Shown: positions 6,539 to 12,449, counted from the first letter of the stretch. The stretch is 18,448 bases of DNA from Rubrobacter_F sp035642415 (GCA_035642415.1 DASQSI010000198.1:1-18448), one strand, 5' to 3'. Notes: generated by a model not told the origin, from the sequence alone. Numbers and translations: made by a program.

Positions 6539-6593
6539 ATTGTCTTATGTAACACGTAGGGGGTCGTGTCTTATGAGAGTTACATAAGACAAT
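6539..6593. repeat. Perfect 15-bp inverted repeat with nested hairpin
   Basis: ATTGTCTTATGTAAC (6539-6553) and GTTACATAAGACAAT (6579-6593) are exact reverse complements around 25 bp. ACACG (6552-6556) and CGTGT (6565-6569) form an inner stem, and GTCTTATG recurs directly at 6568-6575. No T-run follows on either strand, so a simple terminator is unlikely. Confidence 0.75.
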
Positions 6594-6627
6594 GGCACTA
6601 CTTTAGTTCTGTGTGCATGCACATAAA

Positions 6628-6690
6628 ACAATGCTTTGCGAGCACGCTTCCTTCTGCCACCAACCCCTGCCCCGATCGGACCAGGGCTAT
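6628..6690 (+). repeat. Diverged ~64-bp repeat, copy 1
   Basis: Begins ACAATGCTTTGC and ends CGGACCAGGGCTAT. It aligns over its length with 7100-7164 in the same orientation, roughly three quarters identical by eye. Both copies follow a GCATGC palindromic stretch. The pair brackets the small zinc-ribbon-like gene at 6825-7067. Confidence 0.55.
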
Positions 6691-6702
6691 GCGTCCGGTG
6701 TT

Positions 6703-6735
6703 TGTGCCGTGGGATACTTTGTGTCCCACGGCACA
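6703..6735. promoter_or_regulatory. Perfect 12-bp hairpin upstream of the 6825 gene
   Basis: TGTGCCGTGGGA (6703-6714) pairs exactly with TCCCACGGCACA (6724-6735) around a 9-nt loop. It lies about 90 bp before the next start codon. There is no adjacent T-tract. A diverged half (TTTGTGCCcTGGGgTAC) lies near 7669-7685, so the left arm belongs to the local repeat family. Confidence 0.5.
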
Positions 6736-6824
6736 GAAGATACTCTGTAGGTGTGGCAAGCTTCCTTCTATACCTTCCCAGGGGGAAAGGCCCGGAGGAG
6801 TGCTTTGAAGGAGATGAACTCTAT

Positions 6825-7067
6825 ATGATGGAGCGCGAACTGCGTACCGAACCACCTCCCCCTTATGTTCGTAGTGAGGACAGGTGCGATCATAGTTACC
6901 CTATCGTGGTAACCCCCACCGAAGCTGGATCGTACTACTACGCTAGCTGCCTTGCGTGTCGAACCAGAGGCCCCAAGTGTTCCAGCAGCGGGGCCGCCTA
7001 CCGAGCGCTAAAAGAGGGGGTGGAGCGCCTACACCAGGGTTCCCCGGGCTCTCTCTTTTGGCCATAG
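6825..7067 (+). CDS. Small zinc-ribbon-like hypothetical protein (80 aa)
   Basis: Not recognised by name. It begins at ATG 6825 (or the adjacent in-frame ATG 6828) after GAAGGAGAT about eight bases upstream. The first 20 residues are acidic/Pro-rich (MERELRTEPPPPYVRSED). Then come RCDHSYPIVVTPTEAGSYYY and ASCLACRTRGP, where Cys-x-His and Cys-x2-Cys could hold one zinc as in short treble-clef or ribbon folds. A helix AAYRALKEGVERL follows. The layout of a metal-binding hairpin plus a helix is common in small regulators. It stands alone, bracketed by direct repeats at 6628 and 7100. Confidence 0.65.
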   Translation: MMERELRTEPPPPYVRSEDRCDHSYPIVVTPTEAGSYYYASCLACRTRGPKCSSSGAAYRALKEGVERLHQGSPGSLFWP

Positions 7068-7099
7068 ATCCTTAGTCCTATATAGGCATGCATAGGCCC

Positions 7100-7164
7100 A
7101 CAATGCTTTGCAAAGTACACTTCTTTTCTACCGTTAACCCCTACCCCTATCGGACCGGGGCTAT
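7100..7164 (+). repeat. Diverged ~64-bp repeat, copy 2
   Basis: Second copy of the 6628-6690 element, from ACAATGCTTTGC to CGGACCGGGGCTAT. It lies between the convergent ends of the 6825-7067 and 7274-7582 genes. Confidence 0.55.
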
Positions 7165-7273
7165 AGGGTTTAGCGGCAGTCCGGCGTAGGTAGCTAATGT
7201 GTGTTGAGGGGGCCGGAGGTTGTTGCTTACAGCAGGCACCTTTCTTGTTTTCTCTGGCCCCTCTTTGCTTAGC

Positions 7274-7582
7274 TCATGCCCCGGGGGCAGGTCCGAGTCT
7301 CTCGATGATGCCTGACATCTCTTCCTCGTTATACGCCCTAAGCGTGGTGGTTTTAATGTTGCCCAAAGAGCAGATTTCGAGGAGGTAGGCACTCAGAGCT
7401 TCATCGTCCGGTGCTTCGATAATGCTGACCATATCGTAGGGCCCTACCGTCCAGTAAGCCTGCTCTAACTTCGCCCCGTACTTCTGTGCGAGCTCGCCGC
7501 CGCGATCGAGGCGCGTGGTGGTATCCCTCACATTCCTGATGCCTTGGTCGGTATAGTTCGCAAGTACTACGTAGGTAGGCAT
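7274..7582 (-). CDS. GYD domain-containing protein
   Basis: A 102-residue protein covering the whole GYD family fold (a ferredoxin-like small domain of uncertain function). MPTYVVLANYTDQGIRNVRD is the usual N-terminus. YWTVGPYDMVSIIEAPDDEA carries the family motif, with the canonical G-x-YD written as GPYD, and SLGNIKTTTLRAYNEEEM is the conserved end. The ATG at 7582 is preceded by AAAGGAGGAGG, a very strong ribosome site, so expression may be high. Length and motifs are intact and no membrane or signal segment is present. Such proteins are often annotated as stress or unknown; nothing here points to a substrate. Confidence 0.9.
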   Translation of the reverse strand: MPTYVVLANYTDQGIRNVRDTTTRLDRGGELAQKYGAKLEQAYWTVGPYDMVSIIEAPDDEALSAYLLEICSLGNIKTTTLRAYNEEEMSGIIERLGPAPGA

Positions 7583-7634
7583 GTGGCCTCCTCCTTTCTT
7601 CCGCCTTCCCTAAAAGTGCGGGCAAGCCATAGCC

Positions 7635-7653
7635 CCGGTCCACTACCTATAGG
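7635..7653 (+). repeat. 19-bp exact repeat, copy 2
   Basis: Second copy of CCGGTCCACTACCTATAGG. It lies just upstream of the GYD gene on the minus strand and is followed by GGTGCCCGG, so it may also form a GC-rich stem. Confidence 0.7.
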
Positions 7654-7988
7654 GTGCCCGGCCCTACTTTGTGCCCTGGGGTACAGACTTGCCCCTGATG
7701 TAGTGGTACGGTTGAGTTCATTACCGGGCTGACCCCCCTACTACAAGGAAGCCCAGCCCGGCTATGCTGCGTTACATTGCCGCACATAGACGGCTTTGTC
7801 CATGGCCCGCAGGGTGCAATTACGTGCATCCTTTGGACCATTTTAGGCCTCCGGCCCCTCTTTATAAGACCCGGCGCCCTTAAGCGGTTGGAGTCAGGAA
7901 CAGGACACCGGGAGACTGGCATTCGTAACGTCTTGGCACCCTCACTGTCAAGGCCACAAGCAATCTCTCCTGCTCAAGGCTATACAAG

Positions 7989-8041
7989 GTAACCCCAAAA
8001 GGCGCAATAGCTTGTGAGAACCCGTATCCTCATAAGCTATC
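7989..8041 (-). repeat. ~52-bp two-hairpin palindromic element, copy 1
   Basis: Read on the plus strand it has GTAAC, a short CC AAAA GG hairpin and a long stem AGCTTGTGAG with CTCATAAGCT that tolerates a G-U pair. It is the most diverged of three copies (others 8695-8746, 9480-9531). On the minus strand it follows the end of the 8103 gene and precedes the GYD gene. Confidence 0.65.
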
Positions 8042-8065
8042 TCTGCCTAGCAAGAAGAGAGTGTG

Positions 8066-8095
8066 AAAAGAGCCGGAGCTGTTAGAGACACCGAC
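8066..8095 (-). terminator. Weak terminator after the 8103-8480 gene
   Basis: GCCGG and CCGAC can pair (one G-U) around a 14-nt loop, with a CTTTTCA tail on the minus strand. The core GCCGGAGCTGTTAG matches the stronger terminator at 8761-8791, so it seems part of the same repeated module. Confidence 0.3.
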
Positions 8096-8102
8096 TTCGA
8101 GT

Positions 8103-8480
8103 TCATTCTTCTTCTATCCCATTACGTGCAGTAACGTCGTTGTAGCGCCAGGCTGAGTCCTTTGGATAAGCACCCTCGTTCCGTAGCTGTTGTTTAGCCT
8201 GGGCGTTGGCGTCATGCTCCCAGGGGTGGTGATGAGCCTCGTACTCCTCATCTAACACCCGGATGACCAGCTCCCCCCGGATACGGGCTGTGTTGCCCTT
8301 ACCGCATTCGCAGCTGACCACTTCTGAGCCGAGGATCTCAGACCTGCTGTAGGTCGTCCTCTTGCCGCATTTACTACACTCGGCCACAACCTGCTCGGGA
8401 GACCACTGGTAGTTCCTACCGAACGGCACCTCCTGAACATCGAAGTGCTCCGCGATACGCTCGATGACTCGGATCGGCAT
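8103..8480 (-). CDS. Zinc-ribbon hypothetical protein (125 aa)
   Basis: Not recognised by name. I start at ATG 8480 (MPIRVIERIAEHFDVQEVPF), with GGAAAG and AAAGGGG just upstream; an earlier in-frame start near 8561 would add 27 residues lacking conserved character. The centre has CSKCGKRTTYSRSEILGSEV followed by VSCECGKGNTARI: a Cys-x2-Cys and a Cys-x-Cys pair 20 residues apart, a likely single-zinc ribbon. The C-terminus is polar and His-rich (EEYEAHHHPWEHDANAQAKQ). It is a soluble cytoplasmic protein, possibly nucleic-acid binding by analogy with other ribbons. It stands as its own transcription unit between repeat copies 1 and 2. Confidence 0.7.
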   Translation of the reverse strand: MPIRVIERIAEHFDVQEVPFGRNYQWSPEQVVAECSKCGKRTTYSRSEILGSEVVSCECGKGNTARIRGELVIRVLDEEYEAHHHPWEHDANAQAKQQLRNEGAYPKDSAWRYNDVTARNGIEEE

Positions 8481-8694
8481 CCCCTTTCTTTCCCAACCCC
8501 CACTTGCAGAGCTGTCTGTATCTCTAGCTACAATATCCACTATACTACACCCCCGTGCCACAAAATCTGGTTAGTGCAAAAACGTAACAACAAATAATAA
8601 CTAGCGTGTCTTTTGGGCCCAAAGCAAAAGCGCTTGCCTCTAGCGCTAAGGGGCTGCTCCTGTGCCAGCCATGACCTGCTCGCTAGGAAGGCTT

Positions 8695-8746
8695 GTAACG
8701 CCAAAAGGCCGATAGCTTGTGAGAACACAGATTCTCATAAGCTACC
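8695..8746 (-). repeat. ~52-bp two-hairpin palindromic element, copy 2
   Basis: The best-preserved copy. Plus-strand order is GTAAC, hairpin GCC AAAA GGC, then AGCTTGTGAGAA paired with TTCTCATAAGCT (12 bp with one G-U pair and a 6-nt loop), then ACC. It lies about 215 bp upstream of the zinc-ribbon gene start on the minus strand, directly after the terminator of the membrane-protein gene. Confidence 0.7.
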
Positions 8747-8760
8747 TACCCTAGATGGCA

Positions 8761-8791
8761 TAAAAGAAGGCCGGGGCTGTTAGTAGCCCCG
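8761..8791 (-). terminator. Intrinsic terminator of the membrane-protein gene
   Basis: CGGGGCT (8772-8778) and AGCCCCG (8785-8791) form a 7-bp GC-rich stem with a 6-nt loop. On the minus strand a CCTTCTTTTA tail follows. It lies about 60 bp past the stop of the 8848-9342 gene. Confidence 0.6.
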
Positions 8792-8847
8792 CCCGGATGC
8801 GGTAACGTGCAGGGGCTTTTAAGCCTCCAGCAGAGGTGCTGCCTTAC

Positions 8848-9342
8848 TTATCTAGCACGCACCTCTTCTTCATGCCTTCGGGTCCACGCTCGCATCAAAG
8901 ATACAAACGAGTAGGCCGCAATGGCAGCACTTATTATCAGGGTGACATGGAAGGCATACTCGATGTACAAAAGTCTCTGCATATTATCGCCGTTGCTCAC
9001 GTGCAGGTTGCCGTGCGGCCACCAAGAGATCAATGCCCAGCCTATGCTCAAGTAAAGCAACCACGCCCTAAGCCGCATGTCGGGCTCTACCCTACGCACT
9101 ACCGGCAGCCCCAATATCAGGAACGTCACTCCCAACCCTAAAGCTATGGCCTCAAAGAAGCTCTCTACCATGAAAAAGGGCATCTGGGCGGGGGTAGGCT
9201 CCATACCTAGAGGAGGCCAGATGACGGGGCCTAGCATGAAGGCAGGGATCGCGACTATTAAGGTGATCAGCACCCCTTTAATCCAAGTACTCCTTCGGCT
9301 ATCGTGAGCACCTCCTGGTGCTTCCACCGCTGGGTTTGACAT
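8848..9342 (-). CDS. Hypothetical four-helix membrane protein (164 aa)
   Basis: Not recognised. The ATG at 9342 follows GAAGGGAGAG. Four membrane helices are visible: IKGVLITLIVAIPAFMLGPV (residues about 22-41), FFEAIALGLGVTFLILGLPV (62-81), WLLYLSIGWALISWW (95-109) and HVTLIISAAIAAYSFVSLMR (132-151). The N-terminal 20 residues and the C-terminal tail RAWTRRHEEEVRAR are polar and probably cytoplasmic. Two His (SWWPHGNLHV) and a Trp-rich loop lie between helices 3 and 4, which could bind a metal or heme, though nothing proves it. It is a single transcription unit with its own terminator. Confidence 0.8.
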   Translation of the reverse strand: MSNPAVEAPGGAHDSRRSTWIKGVLITLIVAIPAFMLGPVIWPPLGMEPTPAQMPFFMVESFFEAIALGLGVTFLILGLPVVRRVEPDMRLRAWLLYLSIGWALISWWPHGNLHVSNGDNMQRLLYIEYAFHVTLIISAAIAAYSFVSLMRAWTRRHEEEVRAR

Positions 9343-9479
9343 AGCTCTCCCTTCTTCTAGGGCGAGACTCGTCAGCCCCGCCGTTGTTCGAACAGACGTA
9401 GTATGACAGGTAGGGAGCTAGGCGCATGACCCAAATGGACTATTTTTTACAAATTCTTGCAGCTACGATCCTAGAACTT

Positions 9480-9531
9480 GTAACGCCAGAAGGCGGATGA
9501 CTTTCGAGAACATAGATTCTCAAAAGCTACC
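9480..9531 (-). repeat. ~52-bp two-hairpin palindromic element, copy 3
   Basis: GTAAC, then hairpin CGCC AGAA GGCG, then CTTTCGAGAA opposite TTCTCAAAAG, then CTACC. The small hairpin is extended by a compensating C-G pair compared with copy 2, while the long stem has lost some pairing. It lies about 140 bp upstream of the membrane-protein gene on the minus strand. Confidence 0.65.
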
Positions 9532-9624
9532 CAACGGGGCCGGGATTTTACGGGGCCGTCTCAGCCTTCCTCTTTGCCCATAGGTAGGCCTGTTTGAGTA
9601 TAGAGGGGTCCCGTTCCGACAGCT

Positions 9625-9758
9625 TTTAAACCAGTGACAGTTTTTGACAGAGATTTGACAGTGACCGGAGCAAACAACGAGAAACGATGAGAAACCGAGT
9701 TTGGCTTATCTAAAGCATTTTCGAACTTCCACGAACAGCCATAAACGTAGTACGTGTA
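9625..9758 (+). repeat. att arm of copy 2, different short direct repeats
   Basis: It precedes tRNA fragment 2 but is unrelated to the arms of copies 1 and 3. TTTGACAG occurs twice about 12 bp apart, with further GTGACAG and GTGACCG variants, and GAGAAAC occurs twice about 10 bp apart. This suggests an integrase of different specificity acting on the same tRNA core. Confidence 0.4.
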
Positions 9759-9802
9759 ACTACGAATCAGAAGGTCGCAGGTTCGAGTCCTGCCGAGCGC
9801 GC
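9759..9802 (+). repeat. tRNA-Arg(ACG) 3'-half fragment / att site, copy 2
   Basis: Identical to copy 1 from ACTACGAATCAG through the T-arm to CGAGCGCGC, and followed by CA, so discriminator G and CCA (9801-9804) are preserved here. No 5' tRNA half precedes it. The next 20 bp (TAGAAATACCCCGATTCAT) resemble those after copies 1 and 3, as expected for a shared tRNA downstream flank. Confidence 0.85.
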
Positions 9803-9838
9803 CATAGAAATACCCCGATTCATCTCCTACCTCCTGAG

Positions 9839-10240
9839 CTAGTTGTTCTCGCGGGCTCCTGCGGTTGCGACCGGGCGACACACCTGGCAAGGTCGGTAGC
9901 CGGCCTCGACGGCGGCGCGCACCGACCGGAACGGCCAATGGTTCTCGGGGCGAATCCTCTTGGCGTTGCAGCAGGTGGCGTGGCAGACGATCCCGGTGGT
10001 CGGCGTCGCCACGTAGGGGCCGCGCTGGAGCTCCTCCGGGGAGACGCCCTCCGCCTCCAACAGCCTCGCGTTCTTGTCGGCGCCAAAGGCAAGGCATAGC
10101 CGCCGGTCAGTCCGTCGTTTCTGACCACCCAGTGGCACGGGACGATGAGGGGGACCGGGTTGTTAGCCATCACCGTCCCCACGACCCGGGAGGCCCCGGG
10201 CGCTGCAGGAAGCGCTGTTCCCCTACCTGGAGGTCCTCGG
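9839..10240 (-). pseudogene. Broken O6-methylguanine methyltransferase with C-terminal Ada zinc domain
   Basis: Remnant of a DNA alkylation-repair protein. The 5' part of the methyltransferase is gone; what is left starts around LAEDL, then GASRVVGTVMANNPVPLIVP and CHWVV, where the usual PCHRV active site has Arg changed to Trp (CGG to TGG). After GGYA a 5-bp tandem duplication (AAGGC twice, plus-strand 10086-10095) shifts the frame; removing one copy restores YAFGADKNARLLEAEG. The rest is an Ada-type metal domain: TTGIVCHATCC and YRPCQVCRP supply the Cys-x3-Cys and Cys-x2-Cys zinc set. The Ada domain follows rather than precedes the catalytic domain, opposite to E. coli Ada. The 5' end runs into the stop of the next gene, and a ~27-bp repeat-like insert lies between LAEDL and RPGAS. 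Confidence 0.75.
10202..10237 (-). repeat. 36-bp repeat inside the MGMT remnant, copy 1
   Basis: GCTGCAGGAAGCGCTGTTC and the following 17 bases match 10981-11016 at 29 of 36 positions, nearly all differences being transitions. Here part of it seems inserted between the LAEDL and RPGAS codons of the methyltransferase remnant. Confidence 0.5.
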
Positions 10241-10789
10241 CTAGGTTAGGGCCCTCCTGAACAGCCCCGGGTAGTCTACGACAAGGCCGTCTGGGTCCAC
10301 CGGCAGGTCGGCGGTGAACCCGCCATCGAGGCTCAGGAACCGGTAGAGCCCGCCCCCGTCGCCCTTCTCGAGGCAGGCGTAGCGCTGCGGCTCCGGCCAG
10401 GGTTGCAGCTCGGTCCCGTCGAAGTAGGCGACCGTGATCTCGGCGTACTCCCCGGGCGCGAGGTCGAGCCTCCGGATCGGGAGGGTGTTGGTGAACGGCG
10501 TCTGGGAGATGTCCACGTACTCGCAACCCGCCAGGTACGGCAGGGTCCGCCCGTCGGGCCCCGTCCAGTTGCCCTCCCCGTCAAAAAGCAGCTCGACCTT
10601 CGGCGGCTCGTCAGGGACGCCCACGCGAACGGCCCTCACGCGCCAGCCGGCGTCGCAGCGCACCTCGTAGGCAAGGCGGAACGGGCAGCCTTCCGTCACG
10701 CCCAGGACCACGCCATTGGCGACGACGCCGCTGTCGCGGACCGCAAGCCGCAGGTGCCCCAGTCCGACACCGTCCCACGCCCACCACAT
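10241..10789 (-). CDS. Putative glycolipid-binding domain protein
   Basis: A 182-residue protein of the putative glycolipid-binding family (Pfam Glycolipid_bind), whose biochemical role is not settled. Family features in order: WWAWDGVGLGHLRLA near the start, GCPFRLAYEVRCDAGWRVRA (about 35-54), LLFDGEGNWTGPDGRTLPYL then AGCEYVDISQTPFTNTLPIR with RLDL after it (the hallmark segment), QRYACLEKGDGGGLYRF, and the C-terminal DPDGLVVDYPGLFRRA. I chose ATG 10789; GTG 10804 with AAGGGG six bases upstream is a good alternative. It appears full length. Very GC-rich third positions match the trmO to sigma-factor block and differ from the genes before 9340. Its stop touches the MGMT remnant. Confidence 0.88.
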   Translation of the reverse strand: MWWAWDGVGLGHLRLAVRDSGVVANGVVLGVTEGCPFRLAYEVRCDAGWRVRAVRVGVPDEPPKVELLFDGEGNWTGPDGRTLPYLAGCEYVDISQTPFTNTLPIRRLDLAPGEYAEITVAYFDGTELQPWPEPQRYACLEKGDGGGLYRFLSLDGGFTADLPVDPDGLVVDYPGLFRRALT

Positions 10790-11145
10790 CACCTCGCGTA
10801 CCACGCGCCGCCCCTTCCTGGTCGCCACCGACGCCTCATCTCCGGGTAAGCCTACCGGCCCTGCGTGGTGTTGCCACCCCCAAAACACGCGTCGGCGGCA
10901 GGATCTCCACTGAAGTACACTCGGAGGTCTTCCTGCTGCGTTCGGTGCACGGGGGTGTCGCGCACATCGTGAGCAGGTTTGCTGCAGGGGGTGCTGTTCT
11001 CCTACTTTGAGGCCCTTTAAGAGGGGCCTGTGGGATCCGGATCGGGGCACGCCTCCCCTCCGGAAGCCCCCGGCGGATCCCCGAGCGGAGGCTTCCAGCG
11101 AGGCCCTGCTGGCCGACGATCGTTCGGCAGCGTGTCTTTTCTCGG
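10790..11145. other. 356-bp gene-free GC-rich region
   Basis: It holds the second copy of the 36-bp repeat (10981-11016) and a GGCCC/GGGCC hairpin just after it. Frames through here are long only because of high GC, and none has family resemblance. Confidence 0.5.
10981..11016 (-). repeat. 36-bp repeat, copy 2
   Basis: Begins GCTGCAGGGGGTGCTGTTC. Partner of 10202-10237 in the same orientation, 779 bp away. It lies in non-coding DNA. Confidence 0.5.
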
Positions 11146-11550
11146 TCAGGGGATGACGCAGCGTCCGCCGCGCATGAGCTCGCGGTCCTCGAGCTCGTCG
11201 GCTTCGCGCCAGGCCTGGAGCCGCCGCGGATGGATGTGAAGGTAGAAGTAGGTGGTGGTGAGCCGGCGCGTGTCGAATCCGGTCTTTGCCGCCAAGGCGT
11301 CGCCGACCTCATCCGGGATCTCGGTGGCCACCAGCGCTTGCGCGGTCCCCTCGCCGAGGACGAGATCGCGGGTCGGGCCTATGCCGAGGCGGAGCTTGCC
11401 GCTTATCGCAGGTTGCGGCCGGTCGGGCTGGATGACAGCGTGGTCACCCACGCGTCGGTGTCGTACTCGAGCCGTTTCGGAGCGTACTGCTTGCGTTGTT
11501 GCTAGACAGCGTGGACGCTCTAACCGGGGCGCTGGCGCTTCTCCGAGCAT
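11146..11550 (-). pseudogene. PPOX-type flavin/F420-binding protein, truncated and probably frameshifted
   Basis: The C-terminal part is clear: LRLGIGPTRDLVLGEGTAQA, then VATEIPDEVGDALAAKTGFD, then TTTYFYLHIHPRRLQAWREA and DELEDRELMRGGRCVIP, matching the end of pyridoxamine-5'-phosphate-oxidase-fold proteins common in actinobacteria. The N-terminal strands that bind the flavin (the usual ATV...GRPH..P segment) are missing from the frame. A neighbouring frame just upstream reads LSSSPTGRNLR before a stop, like the family's ...RNLR segment, so a frameshift near 11405 is likely. It lies directly beside trmO on the same strand. Activity is improbable. Confidence 0.6.
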
Positions 11551-11556
11551 GCCGCA

Positions 11557-11973
11557 TCACCGTTGGTCCGGCCTGCCGAGGACGGGTTTGACGTCCAGGA
11601 CGGGGGTGCCGTCGATCGCTTCGAGGTTGCGGACCGTGATGGCGTCTTCCTCCACCGACTCGATCACGACGGCGTGCAATCCGATTGGGTTGGGACGATC
11701 GGGCGACCGGGTCGCGAACACGCCCTCGCGGGGCCGGTTCGTGTCGCCGCGCGGGTGCACGGAGAGCACGTCGCGGCGCCCTTGGTGCAGCCAGGTCAGC
11801 ACGAGCACCTCGTCGCCTTCCCGTAGACCGCCGGCGGCTTCGCGAAACTCGGGCCGGAATACGACCCGCGCCTGAGGCGCCCCCTCGTCGCCCTGTTTGG
11901 GGGCGGCGGCGAGATCGGTCAGCGGCGATTCCACCCGGCCGACCGGCCGCAGTCGATGCGTCGGATCACCCAC
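11557..11973 (-). CDS. trmO: tRNA (t6A37-N6)-methyltransferase TrmO (TsaA family)
   Basis: SAM-dependent enzyme that methylates N6-threonylcarbamoyladenosine at position 37 of tRNA to give m6t6A. The protein of 138 residues is one TsaA-like beta-barrel domain. Typical segments are RPVGRVESPL at the start, GLREGDEVLVLTWLHQGRRD (about 55-74), VHPRGDTNRPREGVFATRSP followed by DRPNPIGLH (substrate and SAM-binding region, 77-105), and LEAIDGTPVLDVKPVL near the end. Family members with only this barrel are about 130-160 residues, so it is full length. The start is GTG 11973 without a clear ribosome site, and a slightly different start is possible. Same strand as the VOC gene, 44 bp behind it. Confidence 0.92.
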   Translation of the reverse strand: MGDPTHRLRPVGRVESPLTDLAAAPKQGDEGAPQARVVFRPEFREAAGGLREGDEVLVLTWLHQGRRDVLSVHPRGDTNRPREGVFATRSPDRPNPIGLHAVVIESVEEDAITVRNLEAIDGTPVLDVKPVLGRPDQR

Positions 11974-12017
11974 CGCGTGGATTTTCTGGACCAGGAGTAG
12001 ACTCGTCTCCCGTGCAA

Positions 12018-12362
12018 CTAAGGCGACTGTAGGAGGCCGATGACGTTGCTGTCTGCGTCCTTAACGGAGGCGATCAATAGGCCTCTGCCGACGTCCTTGA
12101 CTTCTTGCTCGGTCTCAGCGCCAGCTTCGAGGAGCGTCTTCAGGCTCATCTCGATGTCCTGCACGTGCCAGTAGATGACGGGGCCCGTCATACCCTTGCC
12201 GTGGCCGTTGGGATCGAGGCCGAATTCCTGGCCTTCGACGTTGAAGCCCACGTAGTAGGTCTCGTCCGCATAGGGCTCCGCGCCCAGCAGCTCGGCGTAC
12301 AGCTTCTTGGCCTTGGCGAGGTCCGTGACGGGGTAAATGATCGTCTTGGCGCCTTCGGTCAC
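12018..12362 (-). CDS. VOC (glyoxalase/bleomycin-resistance fold) family protein
   Basis: A 114-residue single-domain vicinal-oxygen-chelate protein. KTIIYPVTDLAKAKKLYAEL and LGAEPY give the first beta-alpha-beta unit, TYYVGFNVEGQEFGLDPNGH the following strands, and PVIYWHVQDIEMSLKTLLEA with GAETEQEVKDVGRGLLIASV and KDADSNVIGLLQ the second unit. These proteins usually dimerise and bind a metal or hydrophobic ligand; here the substrate is unknown. The start is GTG 12362, eight bases after AGGAGG. It is divergent from the ECF sigma factor across 87 bp, so it may belong to that regulator's target set. Confidence 0.88.
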   Translation of the reverse strand: MTEGAKTIIYPVTDLAKAKKLYAELLGAEPYADETYYVGFNVEGQEFGLDPNGHGKGMTGPVIYWHVQDIEMSLKTLLEAGAETEQEVKDVGRGLLIASVKDADSNVIGLLQSP

Positions 12363-12410
12363 GATGAGCTCCTCCTACCTGTCGCGTTACATCGGCTCAG
12401 TTGTGTTCGT

Positions 12411-12425
12411 CACTACTATAATGAC
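12411..12425. promoter_or_regulatory. Candidate overlapping promoters between VOC and sigma-factor genes
   Basis: TATAAT at 12417-12422 is a -10-like hexamer for the plus strand, about 28 bp before the sigma-factor start, and TATAGT overlaps it on the minus strand. CGTCA (12409-12413) and TGACG (12422-12426) form an inverted repeat around it. No good -35 is seen, and I found no clear ECF-type TGTCACA/CGTC pair at the right spacing. Confidence 0.3.
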
Positions 12426-12449
12426 GGATTAAAGCGGAGGAAGGTAACG

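Larger units (their letters stand above)
6374..6824. other. 451-bp gene-free region dense in repeats and hairpins
   Basis: It contains a TATGGG/CCCATA hairpin (about 6400-6420), the 19-bp repeat at 6515-6533, the 15-bp inverted repeat at 6539-6593, the diverged repeat at 6628-6690 and the 12-bp hairpin at 6703-6735. No reading frame here has a ribosome site. Confidence 0.6.
7583..8102. other. 520-bp gene-free region
   Basis: It holds the 19-bp repeat copy at 7635-7653, a diverged half-hairpin near 7669-7685, a GGCC-rich hairpin (about 7843-7860) and palindromic element copy 1 at 7989-8041 with its weak terminator. Frames on both strands here lack ribosome sites and family resemblance. Confidence 0.6.
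9343..9838. other. 496-bp gene-free region holding att copy 2
   Basis: It contains palindromic element copy 3 (9480-9531), a GC-rich region with ACGG/CCGT arms (9533-9562), the TTTGACAG/GAGAAAC arm and tRNA fragment 2. No gene is supported; long minus-strand frames here read through the tRNA fragment. Confidence 0.6.

Noticed and set aside
7647..7922. 91-codon minus-strand frame upstream of the GYD gene
   Set aside because: It crosses the 19-bp repeat region, has no ribosome site and no recognisable domain.
12105..12449. 115-codon upstream extension of the sigma-factor frame
   Set aside because: It runs through the divergent VOC gene in antisense. GTG 12450 has GGAGGAAGG and is the right start.
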